Positions 1 to 13,021 of a stretch of 64,000 bases of DNA are shown piece after piece (positions within the stretch are counted from its first letter, which is position 1; each line of letters opens with the position of its first letter). Made by a program: the position numbers and the translations under genes. The stretch is from Cladophialophora immunda (Eukaryota; Ascomycota; Eurotiomycetes; Chaetothyriales; Herpotrichiellaceae), in assembly GCF_000835495.1 (NCBI RefSeq), contig NW_015622545.1, forward strand, positions 682,001 through 746,000, read 5' to 3'. The notes beneath the pieces are model-generated. The model did no database searches and was not told the origin of the DNA. It saw only the letters and a list, made by a program, of their open reading frames with translations.

Positions 1-1458
1 GGATATCCAAACGCTGAGCAGTTGTCCGAGGCAGACTATGACCCGGCCACTCTCGACTCCGAGGGAAGATGTGTCATTCTCGAATTTCCCGCCTTTGTCC
101 TAATCGGCACCTACTGTCCGGCCGAGCGCGACGAGACGCGAACTCACTATCGCACGAGCTATCTTCGTGTCCTCGACGCACGAATACGAAACCTCGTGAA
201 AATGGGTAAGAGAGTGGTCTGGGCGGGCGATCTCAACATATCCAGGGAGGAGATTGACACTGCTGCAGCACAAGAGAGCATGCGAAAGAACGGGATTGAC
301 CCAGTCCAGTGGATCTCCACCCCTGCACGGAAGATGTTCAACCAGCTGCTCGTCGGTGGCAAAGTCCACGGTGAGAGGGAAGAGGGGAGAGAGACACCCA
401 TCATGTGGGATATCTGTCGGGCCTTCCACGAAGGTCGCAAAGGCATGTACACCTGCTGGGAGACTAAAGTCAATGCTCGACCAGGTAATTATGGATCAAG
501 GATCGACTATGTGGTGTGCAGCCATGACATGAAAGACTGGTTCAGTGATGCGAACATCCAGGAAGGGCTGATGGGATCTGATCACTGCCCAGTCTACGCT
601 GTGTTGAAGGATACTGTGTTCGCTGATGGTGTCGAGCGACACACGCTAGACATAGTCAACCCGCCGGGCATGTTCGTGAATGGCGTGCGCAAACAGGAGT
701 GGAGCAACAAATGCTTGCTGCCCATGTCGGGTAAGCTGATACAAGAATTTGACAAGCGGCAAAGCATCCGGGACATGTTCACCCGGAAGCCATCGCTCCC
801 CAAGGCGAAGAGCAGCATCGGCGACACAGACACCAATGGTGCAGCTGTGGATGCAGCTGTGACGATGGCGGCTGTCGCGGGTGCTGATGCCCCGACTCCT
901 TCTGAAGCGGACGATTTTAGTGCCCTTACGAAAACAGCATCGAATGTCTCTACCAACATCAAAGGCATCAGCGGGAAGAGGTCAGGAAGGGCAACTGAAG
1001 CGCCGACAGCTGCGAAACGCAGCAAGACAGCACCTCAGGCGACCTCCAACGGCATTGGTAAGGGCCAGCAGAGTCTTAGAGGTTTCTTTGCCTCCAAATC
1101 ATCGACTGCTCCAGCTCCCAGAGTAGACGAACCTTTGATTGAAGCGAAAATCGAAAAAGCGCCCCAAGACCCGCCGATACCTAAAGCCGCTCCGTCGCTC
1201 GAAGACGAAGCCGCCAGTTTCTCCGCCAGGCAAACATGGGGTAAATTGTTCTCAAAGCCCGTGGCACCGAAATGCGAGCACGGCGAACCATGCAAAACCA
1301 TGCAGACCAAGAAACCGGGCGCTAATTGCGGAAGATCTTTCTGGATGTGCGCGCGACCACTGGGTCCCAGCGGAAAGCAGGAGAAAGGGACTCAATGGAG
1401 GTGTAATACCTTTATCTGGGCTAGCGATTGGGACGCACATGCTGCTGAGCCGGGCTAA
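1..1458 (+). CDS. APN2: DNA-(apurinic/apyrimidinic site) endonuclease 2, 3' part
   Basis: The frame is open from base 1 with no stop, so the start and the N-terminal part lie left of the window; 485 codons are visible. This is the exonuclease III/EEP phosphodiesterase fold that incises DNA at abasic sites and trims 3' blocks in nuclear base-excision repair. Visible catalytic motifs are GDLNI, GSRIDYV and the terminal SDHCPV (Asp-His pair). A low-complexity linker follows. It holds a PCNA-binding PIP box, QQSLRGFF, and an earlier weaker one, RQSIRDMF. The C-terminus is a GRF zinc finger (CEHGEPC, then NCGRSFWMC, then WRCNTFIW), the hallmark of APE2/APN2 rather than APE1. The visible part has no intron. 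APN2 commonly flanks the mating-type locus in Pezizomycotina. Confidence 0.95.
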   Translation, partial: GYPNAEQLSEADYDPATLDSEGRCVILEFPAFVLIGTYCPAERDETRTHYRTSYLRVLDARIRNLVKMGKRVVWAGDLNISREEIDTAAAQESMRKNGIDPVQWISTPARKMFNQLLVGGKVHGEREEGRETPIMWDICRAFHEGRKGMYTCWETKVNARPGNYGSRIDYVVCSHDMKDWFSDANIQEGLMGSDHCPVYAVLKDTVFADGVERHTLDIVNPPGMFVNGVRKQEWSNKCLLPMSGKLIQEFDKRQSIRDMFTRKPSLPKAKSSIGDTDTNGAAVDAAVTMAAVAGADAPTPSEADDFSALTKTASNVSTNIKGISGKRSGRATEAPTAAKRSKTAPQATSNGIGKGQQSLRGFFASKSSTAPAPRVDEPLIEAKIEKAPQDPPIPKAAPSLEDEAASFSARQTWGKLFSKPVAPKCEHGEPCKTMQTKKPGANCGRSFWMCARPLGPSGKQEKGTQWRCNTFIWASDWDAHAAEPG

Positions 1459-4400
1459 GTCAAGAAGCGAGTGTTATTACTACACACCTCGCGCCGCTAC
1501 GATCTTTCACAAGTCCCATCTCGGCATTGACTCAATTTTGGGCGATTCCACAAGGCTTACCGTCCCCTTTCGGACCACAAAGAAATCGTTCGAAGGAGAT
1601 TGATCTAAACAATGTGGTCCATAGAGAGTAGAAGATCTGGCATCCACCGGCATCGGCGGAGAGAAGCGATTCAGCAACTTGGGCAAGACCTCTCGACTCG
1701 GTGTCGAGTGCAAGAGGGGGAATAGTGCGGGCTTCCAGCAAGCGGATTGCCACATTCTGCCCATCGCGGTTCCTCTAGCGCTGGGAGGGATGAGAATGAT
1801 AGATTCGACGCAAACAGGGATATTGGGCTGGTAGCAGGTGGCGGGACTTCCTCTGAGTCGACATGCTTTCGCGCCATCGAAGAGGTGAATGCCGAAGGGA
1901 GATGGCGCAAGACAGTCAGCCTTTCATGTTGTGACGAGGAGCATAGTGACTGTGTACACAATGCAATATTTCCGTCCACCCGTGACACTGCTTGAGATGC
2001 TTTGAAGTGTCGCATGCTCCCGCTTTGTGACTGTCCGAGGAGTAACAGAAGGGAGTCCTCTATCCACATCCTCGAGGAGAGAATGTTTGGTTTCCGCCTC
2101 CAAGTCAGGGCGATCTCCTGCTGTAGTCTTCTGCAGCTCGTCACTCTCTCCCGGACGAGCGACTCGATCGGGATGAACATCCTCCGGGAGATGTCGCGCG
2201 AGCGAGAAAGGGTTTCAATCCTCGTGCATTATTCAGCTCACCGCGCTCTGTGGGTTGGCCACGATGCCACGGAGAAACCCTTGTTGAATTGACACAGGAG
2301 AGCATTCGGCTCTCTGTGCATCCGACGTGACATGATGATGACGATGCTCATCCGGTCGGTATTCAGCGTCCGGGGAGGAGACGCTGCCAGAGATATATTT
2401 CCATCTCGTGTCTGATGGCCTTGTCCTTCTCTCTTTCACTTGTCTGCGGAGGTATTGACTCCCATAGAGAGTACAGCAGGGTCGTGACCCTTGAAAGATG
2501 CGGCGAATACTAACATGGGCGCGTAGGGTAGGCTAGACGAGGAGCGCATGGGCAAGTTCGTGGCATCCTCCCGCTTGTGTGTTCTTTGGCGTTGTTGCGC
2601 GTGTGTTCGGGTCAGGAGGGCAACGGGAGTTCGTAGGAGGTTCGAATGGTCAGAAGGAGCTCTCGGCGTGGCAACCTCAATCAAGGCCGATGGCTGAATG
2701 TCACTGGAGCGAGGCTAATGTGTCGCAGTTTCGAGGCTGATGTCCAACTGCCCGTCCGTCCACATGTGCTGAGTTTCTCCGACCTCGGGCAGAGCAGGCG
2801 GGCTCCACGAATCACAGGTCGACGTGTACGGAGCCCGGAGCCCTACGAGTAGCAGCGCTGCTTGGCACTCGGCTAAGTTACTCTACACACGACCCTATGC
2901 GATTACCGGGCAAGTTTGAGCATCCCGAGACAACAAGCACGGTACAGGCGACTGTATAGATCTATGCCTTGTATATGGCCTCGCCAAAACTCTTCCCAAC
3001 CGCGAGGGATTCCTCACTTCCGAGTGGCTATACACGCGGAAGGCTTCGCCTGAGGAAGGCATACTCGCCCTTTGCTGTTTGCCCAAGTGGCCCAGAGCCT
3101 TGCTGGCTTGCCCTTGCGGGATAAAGAATCTCAAAATCAGGGGCGGTCAAGGAGGCCACTCAGGCAAGGAGCTAATCTTTTGTTCGGAGGGGGTGGCTTC
3201 TGGGTGCAAGATCCAAGACAAAATCACCCTCTGGCAAGGATTATCTCTGATGTTTTGCGTTCAAGTATGGCAAGTTTAAGACACGCGAAGACAGCCAGCG
3301 CCGCTGGCCTTAGCACTTCGCCCTTCCTGTTCTCCTAGACCATTGTCCGCGATCGAATAAAGCTGCACTGGCTGTTGCCACCTCGAACTCCGAACAAAGC
3401 ATCGCCCGCATCGACAAGCCACAGAGGAACCTGGGCGGGATCTCCTGGGCTGGGCCCGGTCGGCTCCGTCTCTTTTTTCCCTTTTCACATGCCTCCTGTA
3501 GAGAGAGAAATTCTCACCCCCCCTTCCTCACCTAGAAGAAGGCTGATTCTGTCCGTAGCTGTGATGTAGGGGGATGTCTCTTGTGGCTGCTTGAGGACAA
3601 GATCTGCGTTCCCACGCACTGACCAAGTCAGCCAGCCTTGGTGCCTCGCTTGATTCGCCCAATGCTCACGCCGGAGGCTCCCGTGAGGCTGCTGGAGCTT
3701 GGGTGACAAATTGCAGTTCATCGCTCTGTAGCATCAAGGGCAAAGTCAAAAGGATAGAAGCAAGGGTTGACATTGGGTGGGCTTGGTTGACAGGTTGGCG
3801 GGCAGAGGGGGCGATACGGGGGGCTTATGTCAGTGACACGGTCAAATGACACTCGGCCAATGGCGGCTCAGTAGAGACGGACCGTCTACGCCCTGCGCCC
3901 TCGCGGCCACCTTCGAGCATTCACCTTGTCAACCACATCCTCGTCCAGGCCATTTGCCGCAAGGGGCCTTCCGCAAATCGAAGTGTCCACAGAGCTTGCC
4001 TACCAGTATTGAGCATGGATGCTGCCGTTACGTCCCGTTTCGCACGCCGTTTTCGACTTCTACATTCCACGGCCCAAGGCCATTGATGGTCAGTGCTGGC
4101 CCGACCGATCGACGAAATCACAGCCCTCACGAGGCTGAACCGCCACTTCCCAAGCCTCACTTTAAAAATTGGCTGGGCTCTACAGGTTCTGGCGGGCGTG
4201 GTAGGTCAAGCAAGCATGTTCCCTGTGGAGTGGAGGGGACCACCGTACAGGAAAGGACTGAATGGGCTTGATCCGGAAGCTGGCATGTCCAAGTCTCTGC
4301 GCATCGACCACACCTGACCTGAGAGACTCCTGGCAAATCGGGACGCGTCCCAGCACTTCCTTCGACTAGTTGCTCGGCGTGTCAATGCGTGGGCGGGGAT

Positions 4401-7400
4401 ATGGCCCAAACATGCGTCCACAGGGGCGCGGTGACCTCTTCTCACCCAGAGCGCTGTTTGCTCCGCACTTACACCACAACTCTCTATCACGCTCCTACTC
4501 TGCATCCGGGCTCTGTCTTTCTGTGGAAGGCCCTCCAGTCCCCATCAAGGGGCTTGCATACCTTTACAAGGCCACTACTGGATCGCGGAATGGAGGAACC
4601 TCGGGTGTGCCGAAGTGTTTGGCGGAAGTGACTTTGCAACTGACAGGACTCCACGTCAGTCACTCAGCCAATATCGTTCAAGAACTCGAGGTACACTGGC
4701 GGTGGTCCGAGCGATCTCCCCATGACCGACCAACAACTCTCCACCTAAGTGCCAGCTCCCATTTCCGGTCCAGAGATGGCCATTGCGCCCCCAGATATCC
4801 ATTTCCTGCGTCAGAAGCGTTGGTTTGCCAGATTGTACTGGGAATCAGCGATCCCGAATCAGAAAGGACGCACTAATTTTACCCATAATCTCACCATTCT
4901 CAGGACCGCCTGCCATCTACAACACCTTACAGCTGTCATGCAAAGCTACCAAAAGCTATCGGCTAAGATTTCGGTATGCTACCAAGGAATGGGCGTGTGA
5001 GGCTTGAGTACTGGGAACCGCCTGGAGATAGAAAGCCCCCTGGAGCCCCGTGGACTACTTATTTCATTCCACCAGGGATAGAGTCTCCTCTCCCCCCAAG
5101 TCCTTCCTCCCGATAATCTACTTCACCAAGTCCTCTTGCCCGGAGATACTGGTGGGAGGTTCTGTCAGAGATCAGGCACCTCTAATACCTGGCTATAATC
5201 CAAGACTTTTCGGCTTCTTTCTGGCCCCAGATAGTCCGACAGCTGCCGGCAACATAGCTCCAAGGCCGTACAGATCTGCACGCTAAGCGAGAGCCAGAAT
5301 GGACACTTCTTCGGGTAAGAGATCTTCCCTTGGTGCCGTTGTTACTGGAGATTGGACTGATCGTCGGTAGATCTAGTATTCGAGAAGAGGCCACTTGCCA
5401 TGACTTTCGCCGGGAATCCTCTTGAGGGAAGGAACAGCCATCACCGCCAGCAGTCACCCCTCAGACCACAGTCCCTGTCGGTCCTATCTGCGGCTTTGCA
5501 ATCGGAAGAGGAGAGAGATTGCCAGGAGCAACTTGATGGAAGAAGGGTCCGACTCCAGATGCTACGGCGAGAACTCAACTCGGTGCTGATGCTCGCCATT
5601 TTCACCTACAGACATTCCGGGGCAGCTCAGAAAGTTGGGTCTTTGCTTGTCCTGCTGCCCACAGAGCGAAAGGCAAGGGAGCAAGCAGAGATCTTTGCGT
5701 CCTTGCGGAGGCCAGACTATCCGCCTCTTCCTGACGAACCTGAACCCATCTGCACATTTTGAAGTTTGCCATGGCTGGGAGGGATAACGACGGCAACATG
5801 ATCTGCTTTTCACGACGCTTCCACATTTGTACAACAGAAACAGTCCCGCGAGGATGGCGATCGAAGCGTTCAGCTTTCGTTGGCCACATGGAAACAAGTA
5901 GGCGAGTTGGATGAAGCCTTCTTCTGGTCCACTCCGGCTCACGGATAAAGCCAGGACTTCCTTTGTCCCCACGAAGCGGCCGCTTAGATGCTTCTCGAGG
6001 GGCGAGCCTTACCTGGCTAGGGCTATCAGCCTCTCAATGTATTTTAGCCGCGAGGTATTCGGTATTCGGTACCGAGTACATTGCAGAATACCCTAAACCT
6101 GTTTAAATATGTACGTTACCTAGATAGGTAATTGTTTGTCGTAAGCACGGTGCAAGCAAATTCCTCGTTCCCCAGGCATGTGATCCAGAGCAAGCCTCCC
6201 TACTTGCGTGCCGTGTCCTGGTATCCCGGTCAAACACGGCAAAGAGCACCCTTCCACATACCTCGGTATGCTTGCTCGCTGTCCCTGCTTCCGGCACCCC
6301 CGATAGCCACGCTGCGTCTGTCAAAAATGTGGTGCTCTCGGCGCAGTGCGAGATCCGCTGCCGCCATACCGAGACTTATGTCAGCTACATACAACCAATC
6401 AGTCACATGTTCGATTCGCCTGCACTCTCGAAGAGCAACAATGACCAGCCTCGGCTTACAGCGTGGGATCCCCCAATCTCGCAGCCCAGCGTATGTATAA
6501 CGCGAGGCCTCTCCCATCGGATCATGCTTTGATTACCACCCTGAACTCGAGAGATCGCCTCGTCTGCGCTTTGCCGTGGATTTACTTGTAATGCACGCAA
6601 TCTTCTTCCATTGACCCCTCGTTTGTCCTCCCTCCCGAGCACGACTTGTTACTTCGCCTTGCGTGAGCGTCTCTCTACTCGGTAGGTTGTGGGAGGGACA
6701 TCCAGCGCAAGCGCATCCTCACCGACGCTGGCAGCTGCGACTTGCGAGATGCAAACCGTCCGGCGTACCACAGTGGCCAGCCTCTCCTTATTGCCAACGG
6801 AACCCTAGCGGACTGTGGCTCTGATAAAGTGGCCTGGGAGACACAACGGTGGGTCTAGAAAGACAAAGTGCCCGTAGTCGTCGGACAAGGCGGCTTCGTG
6901 ACTGCCCCTTCGTCTCCGCCACGACAATGGCCTCTCTCGAATCCCAAAGAGATGTCGACGTGTTCTGTGCCTGACGAGCTTCTGGCTGTCGATCGACTCT
7001 CGCAAACACCTGCCGTGACGAGATCGTCAGGGAGCCAATTGCCATAGAGGGGGACCATCCCATGCTGTCACCGATCCTCGACGGAGTGCCTCTGACCCTT
7101 TCCACGCACGTCAATGTGGCCAGAGACATCGAAGCGCGTTGAATCCTCTGCCTTGCATTGGCTCGAATCTAGCAGAGAAAGTTCCTTTCAACTCGCCGTC
7201 GCTCAATCAGTGGCGACAGATCTGTCACAATTCTCGAGAACCCCTCTGGTCTGTCTTTGGCGAGCAACGATGGTTGTCGGGAGACCCAAGTCCCCATCTG
7301 CTGTCACCAATTGATGCCCGGTAACGGTCGGGACAAGGGTTTTCCAAGCCGGATGGATGATGAAACCCCCTCCTCGCCTTCCATGCCGCGACAGTGCTTA

Positions 7401-10400
7401 GCCAACTTCCTCCCCTTGCTCCGAAGGAACAACAATCATGTCCAATGCAGAGGCCATCATCCACGCCTGATATCATACAAGAGAAATTCCCTCCGCGGAA
7501 GAGCACGCTTGGACTGTTCCGTGATCTGGCTCGAGACGCTTTTCGGAAGCGTGCAGGGAACGAAGACTCGCGGCAGGGGTTTCACGCACCACCACACATT
7601 CTACTTACACGGTCAGATGCTGCCAAAATCAAATGCTCGCACCCGCGATCCCGTAGTATCTTCAGCATCTACCATCTGTATTGAGTAGTTCCAACCAGCG
7701 TAGCGCATTCTAATACTCCCATGACTATCGACCTGGATACGCTCATCCCACGGCCCTCCATAATTAAAATGTAAGCTTCCTTTTCTCATTAATAATGTTG
7801 GGCACCGGTATGCCTAGTAATTATCAGCGATTCAGGGTTTACATGATGGCGGACAGGAACGATGATCGTCAAAAGTAGCGGAGGGACTACATTGCCCTCG
7901 ATTGCCGACTGTTTCGACCACAATGGATGCGCACATAGGAAAAATACCATAAGAAGAAAGAGGAAGGAGAGAAGGAGAGTGGAAGAAGAAGAGAGTTGTG
8001 GAGAGAAGAATGGCTCAAGAAGGTGCCTCCCAAGCGTAGTGTGACAGCTGACATGTGACACTGGACACGTGATTGCGCGACCAGAGCGCGCCTTGTTTCC
8101 TTCTGCGATCAGCATCCTTTCAAACACTTGCAGGACAGGATGATCCACGCTGCGGTGGGTGAGGTCTTGGATATTGCTGAAGGTGAGTGCGTTGGAGGAG
8201 AATATGACCCAGAAGCACTAACAAATATAGAGTTGCGAAGCCATTCCTGTTGCGGATGACTCCAGCGGCACCGAAGCCATGGACAAGACGTCCTCACTCC
8301 CCCTTCCCACCCCTCTCTCCTCCGAGCCTTGGAGTCGATTGTATTGACTCGCTCTTGGGATCCAATTCAATACTTTCCGTTAGAGGCACCGCAAACCGCC
8401 AGATCTCGGCATTGCCAGCACCAGCTTGGAAATGAGCCGCTCCTCTCCACAGACGAACCATATGCACCTGCAAAATTCACACAAGCAGTTGACCGCGGAG
8501 GCACACCCGGCTCTGAAATTGGCGCAGTGGCCGGTCAAGGTTGTCGTTGGGACCAGGAGCCTTGTAGACAGCGCCTGGCGAACGGGATTTCTCCCAGTGT
8601 CACGGGCTTTGGGGATTGCTTTCCCAAACTTCAGCTCTGGCGCAGTGGACTGGCGCTCTCGCGGCTGCTTTCAGCACGTGGCATCCTCGAGCCTCGCTTG
8701 TGAAATGCGGCAAGGTCTGAATGGCAGGTTGACGGAAAGTACTCTCCAATAGTAGCGGCCACTCATCACTTACATTCGCAAGCTTCCGTCCGACTTAGAT
8801 GTCCCACTTGCTCGCCTTTTCATTTTGTCCGACCTTGATTCTCTGCTGGGCCGATCTTCCGCACTTCAGTGCCCTTCAGCGTAGTTAGAAATGGTTTGGA
8901 TCCTTGGACAACGGGGAGAAAGCTGTGGAAGGATGACGGCCATGTACCGAGTCAACGTCTTGACCACTCACCTCCGAATGTGGCGATGCCTTCACACCTG
9001 ATTTTTGACAACAAGGTACCAGTCCTGGTCGAAAAACCCATACAATGCACGTACGGGCAGCATGCTATAGCCGGCGGCCGCGTTCGGAGTATGCTTTAGT
9101 TCATCTAGGACATCGCCCTGCTCTCTATGTTCCGCGGCGATAGGCTGCCAACTAGAGGCTTGGACGGTGCCATCAGATCACTGTTTCATAAACGAGATTG
9201 ACTTTACATTCCGGATTTAGGCAGCAAGTTTAAAGATATCGTGATTTCAGCGTTGCTGGATCAACAATCTAAGAATCAAATAGTAATATGCTGACTATGG
9301 CAAACCCCAGATCCAATCAAACCCGCGAATGCAATAGCAACGGCTCTACGACTCCCACTGCTCCATCCTCGTCGCCGAACCCCAGGCGTTCTTTGTGACC
9401 TTGACGAACCGTTGCCGCGGGGCAGCTGAGACTTGGTTGCCCCGACGCTCATGCAAACGGCACCCCATGGATAAGCTCGCAGATGCCGACGCCCATCGTT
9501 CCAAGCCGTAGCCACATTGAAACGTTGCCAATCCGAGATCCACGGCAAGGATACCTGCGAAGGAGTCGTGTCAGGCAGGAGTCCGGGGCACCGGGGTTCG
9601 AGACATGCGACGCGCCGAGGTTCACCGCAGCCGGTTTTCCAGAGGCAGAGTACGCGTCGTGTCTCATCGCCACCTTTTCCACCTTCCCGCTCTGGGCTGC
9701 CCACGCTCTGGGCTGCCCAAAGACACTCGGCAGGAAGAACCCAAGACGGGTGCGAATCAGCCTGCGTCGCGGCGGCCTCTAGACACCTAGTCCTGCGACG
9801 TAGAGATTCCCGTAGAAAGAGTGGAGCAAAACTGGGTGCGAGACGTTCTTTCAGGCCGCGAGAAGAGGGGGGGGGGGTGGGGAGGATTTCAATGCAGGCG
9901 AGGGTAGTACAAACCCCCCGCCGCAACGGCCGTCGATCCCTCCCACACCCTCGAGTGGAATTCGGACTCCCGCTCGCTTCGTCAGAAATACCCGTGATAT
10001 TGATCAAGTATCACGAGCCATTGTGGCGGCACCCTCGAAGTGTTGTGTAAGCGGCATCGTCACGTCCCTTCCTCGTTGTTCATATGGTTTGTCGCGGTGG
10101 TGGGCCGAGAACGGTAAACCTGCCTCGAGGGGTCTATGCCAAAGCATGTATGTATGCATATAGGTATGTACGACGTCATGAAGGGCCCCTCCGTGCGATG
10201 TCCGTCGCTCAGCTTTCTCTCGGATCAGGCTTCCAGAGCCTTTTCTTGGTAAAAGGCAGAGGAGTGTGGTGGTGGTGTTGTCCTGAAACTTCAAGCCATC
10301 CTATTTCTGGCCCTTAAACCTCCTCAGAAAAGAGCTGGGATGTATGTGTCCATTATTGACGTCGTTCAAAGTAGGGCTCAAGGGACATGCTTCGAATCAA

Positions 10401-11852
10401 CCAGTCTAGTTGAGGGAGGAATGGGGATCAGGATCTGGTCCTTCTCTCGCGATCTCTTCCTCAGCATCGCATATGCGAACTCCCGAGCGGAACCGGCCAA
10501 ACGCGTTGCGGGTAATGTGTATATGCATCTATGCGCACGGCGTGCGGGAGATGGCGATATACTACGTACGGATATGGCGTGTGTCATGTTACAGTCCGGT
10601 TACAGTCACGCGTGCTCCAAGCTGGTGAACCCCGAGTGTCTCCTCCGGCGTAAATGGTGTTTGGGAGGGGGAGGAAGGGGGCCTTCCTGCAAGTCCCGGT
10701 GGCCGTGGTTTGGACAGTCAACTCATGAGCGAGCCTTTATAATCGAGGCGAGTATCGCTACAGCCCGCTACCCTGGCCGCGGAGGAACTTTCTCGGTTTG
10801 CCCAAGTGTCCAGGAGGGTGGTCTAGCCAATCGGGGCTATGAGATGCACCGTGACCAATCGGGTGTATGGATGAGCTGATGAGAATGGGAAGAAAAAGGG
10901 GGCTCCACTATAATCGCAGCCTTGCTTCTCACCGTTTCCTCGGACTACTAGACAACGAACGTACCCTTTCCTCAGTACTCAATCCCAAAACAAAGAAACA
11001 ACAAAAACCATTGATTCGTGGTCTCACCATTTCCGCACCCCATCCCCCTGATTCTTTATCTTCACATGCGGTCAAAAACGAACCCCCTCTGTCTTTGTCC
11101 CAGCCATAGGATGACTGTGCGAAAGACATTAGAGGCGGGTGCCAAGTTCGACAAAGAAACACCAAGACACAATCAATGACCTTGCGGCAATGGCGCAGCC
11201 TATGCACACTATCACTGTGCCTGGGGACAAGGAATCGCCGCGAATGAAGTACCTCGATTGTGGTCTGCAGACAATAAACAAAGGAATTCCTTGCACTGAC
11301 TTACTTCCTTACGGCCCATGTTTGGGCCACACCGAGAAACACGTGTGAGACGAGGCTGCAATGCCGAAAGACCTCGTTTCCAACTTCCTCTGCCCCCTGG
11401 GGCCATTTGGGCTGGATTTGCGCAAGAGGAGATGCAACGCCCGGGGCGGCGAGTATGGACCCGCCGGGGTCGGGGTGCTTTGGTGTTTGTCTCTCCCAGC
11501 GCGAGCCGCAGATGTGTCTGGGATTTGGATTGTCAGAAGGCCCTTGTGCGTGTTGAGACACGCTCTGAAGCAGCACAAAGAGCCATAGACAAGCTGGGAA
11601 GACAATTGCTCCCGCGAGTAAAGAGAAACTGCCCTGCCTCTGTTTGTGATGGCGACACATATAGAAGAGCCTGGGCAGGGCAGTACCAACTTCCTTGACA
11701 CACCTCGTTCTGCAGTCCCCTTCGAGGCTTGCAATCTTCCCTTTGGCCTTTGTACCTGAGTGTTCTCGAAACCAAAAGCTTCATACATACCAACCTCTCA
11801 TCCACCCCCTCGAGCCCAAAAACAGAGAATACGTCAGAGTCATTCAGTCGGC
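1459..11852. other. Gene-poor stretch, about 10.4 kb
   Basis: I found no frame here with a recognisable domain, splice-linked exons or convincing codon bias. The longest ATG-started frame worth naming is 5400-5762 (+), 120 codons with a charged, coiled-coil-like middle, but nothing identifies it. The 243-codon minus frame at 9276-10007 is Arg/Ser/Cys-rich and overlaps comparable open frames, so it looks like chance. Other contents are an 11-G run at 9867-9877, a purine-rich tract around 7940-8010, and a small perfect palindrome at 6116-6131. No transposon ORF or long terminal repeat was recognised. Confidence 0.6.
6116..6131. repeat. Short perfect inverted repeat
   Basis: TTACCTA-GA-TAGGTAA: 7-bp arms around a 2-bp centre. 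Just upstream, GGTATTC (near 6054) and GAATACC (near 6085) form a second loose inverted pair. No flanking element could be delimited. Confidence 0.5.
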
Positions 11853-13021
11853 ATGGCATGCTTCCATACAAAAACCCTGGAAGTCTCTGAAATATGGGCA
11901 CTCAATCAAATCACGGATCCGGGATCCAAAAGCCAGAGAAAAGAAGAAAAACAAGAGCGTATGGGTCTGGATCGTTTGAAATCTGCCCAAGCAATAGCTT
12001 CTGGTATGTCCAGGATTGCCGAAAAGCAGAAGAGCGGCGGGTACCGTTATACCACCAAACCTAGGTTGTTTCAATCCCTCTTGAACAAACTTGGCTTCGT
12101 CCACGATGGCCTAACCTTCTGGAAAGGCCAGTTCAAGCCCAATGACAACTGTGTCGTTTCCAAAACAGCGACGAAAAACTTGGAGAACTCCTTGGAAGAG
12201 TTGAAGAAGCAAATTCACGCCATAGACATGCATTTCCACCTGGGGGAAAAAAAAATGGGACGTTCCCGACGTTTCGGCAATATGGCTTCTGCTTCAGTTG
12301 GAGTATCAGTCCATGGAAAACCCTCCAAGAGATCTCGGTGAGAACCCTTCGTGTCATTGGATTCAAAGAAGGAATTTTGCTGACCCAGAATCGTCTAGCT
12401 GGAATCCGTGACATGCTCAGTAAGTTTGAGCTAGGATTGCCAGAAAAAGAGGGCCGCTCGGCCACGGGCCTTCCTGCCACCATCGCCGTATACGCTGATG
12501 GCGAGAGAGTCATCTTTGGGGAGTGCAAGTCGCGATGGTATCCTTTTCGTGTGATGGACAACAACTTCAAAGATATGCGACTTGACCGACTTGGCCGACC
12601 TGGCGGACGGAGCCAAAATGAGGACCACTACAAAGAAGTGGAAGCCAAAACGCAAGGCCTAGATGCTCTCGTGGTTGCTGAGGGAGGGAATGATGCAGAC
12701 ATCGAGGCACTCGTTCACAGGTTGGATTCTCAGCAGGGAAAGAATGCAGACTTCATGGCACTCGTCCACAAAGGGAAGCTGCGCGCATATAGCCTCTGCT
12801 ATGGCGAGGCAGAAAAGTCTTTCAAAGCATGTAATCCGTGTCGCAAATGCTTTGTCTTGTATCGTTGGGGTGACCAGCAAGACAAGAAACCCGGCCAAAA
12901 ATCCAATTCGGCCCTGAACTGTGCCGAAGACGACATCCATTTGCAGGAGAAACACCTTGGAAAGTGCCGTTGCGACGAAGCGCAACAAGTTGACCCGCCA
13001 ACAACTGTGTCATCCGCGTGA
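11853..13021 (+). CDS. Unknown protein, two exons, C-terminal CxxC...NCAED motif
   Basis: I model exons 11853-12337 and 12421-13021, giving 361 aa. The intron begins GTGAGA, has GCTGAC and CGTGAC as branch candidates, and ends CTCAG; it is the only nearby acceptor that keeps the frame open. The start is the first ATG of the open frame (MACFHTK). The N-terminal third is basic; the centre contains GLPATIAVYADGE. The C-terminus has CNPCRKC (299-305) and NCAEDD (329-333). A Cys-x2-Cys pair near an NCAE motif recalls some deaminase-like proteins, but the order is unusual and I do not assign a fold. The gene stands alone between gene-poor stretches, and an additional upstream exon is possible. Confidence 0.6.

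Noticed and set aside
9276..10007. 243-codon minus-strand frame
   Set aside because: Arg/Ser/Cys-rich with no domain or splice evidence; overlapping open frames on the same and opposite strand indicate chance openness.
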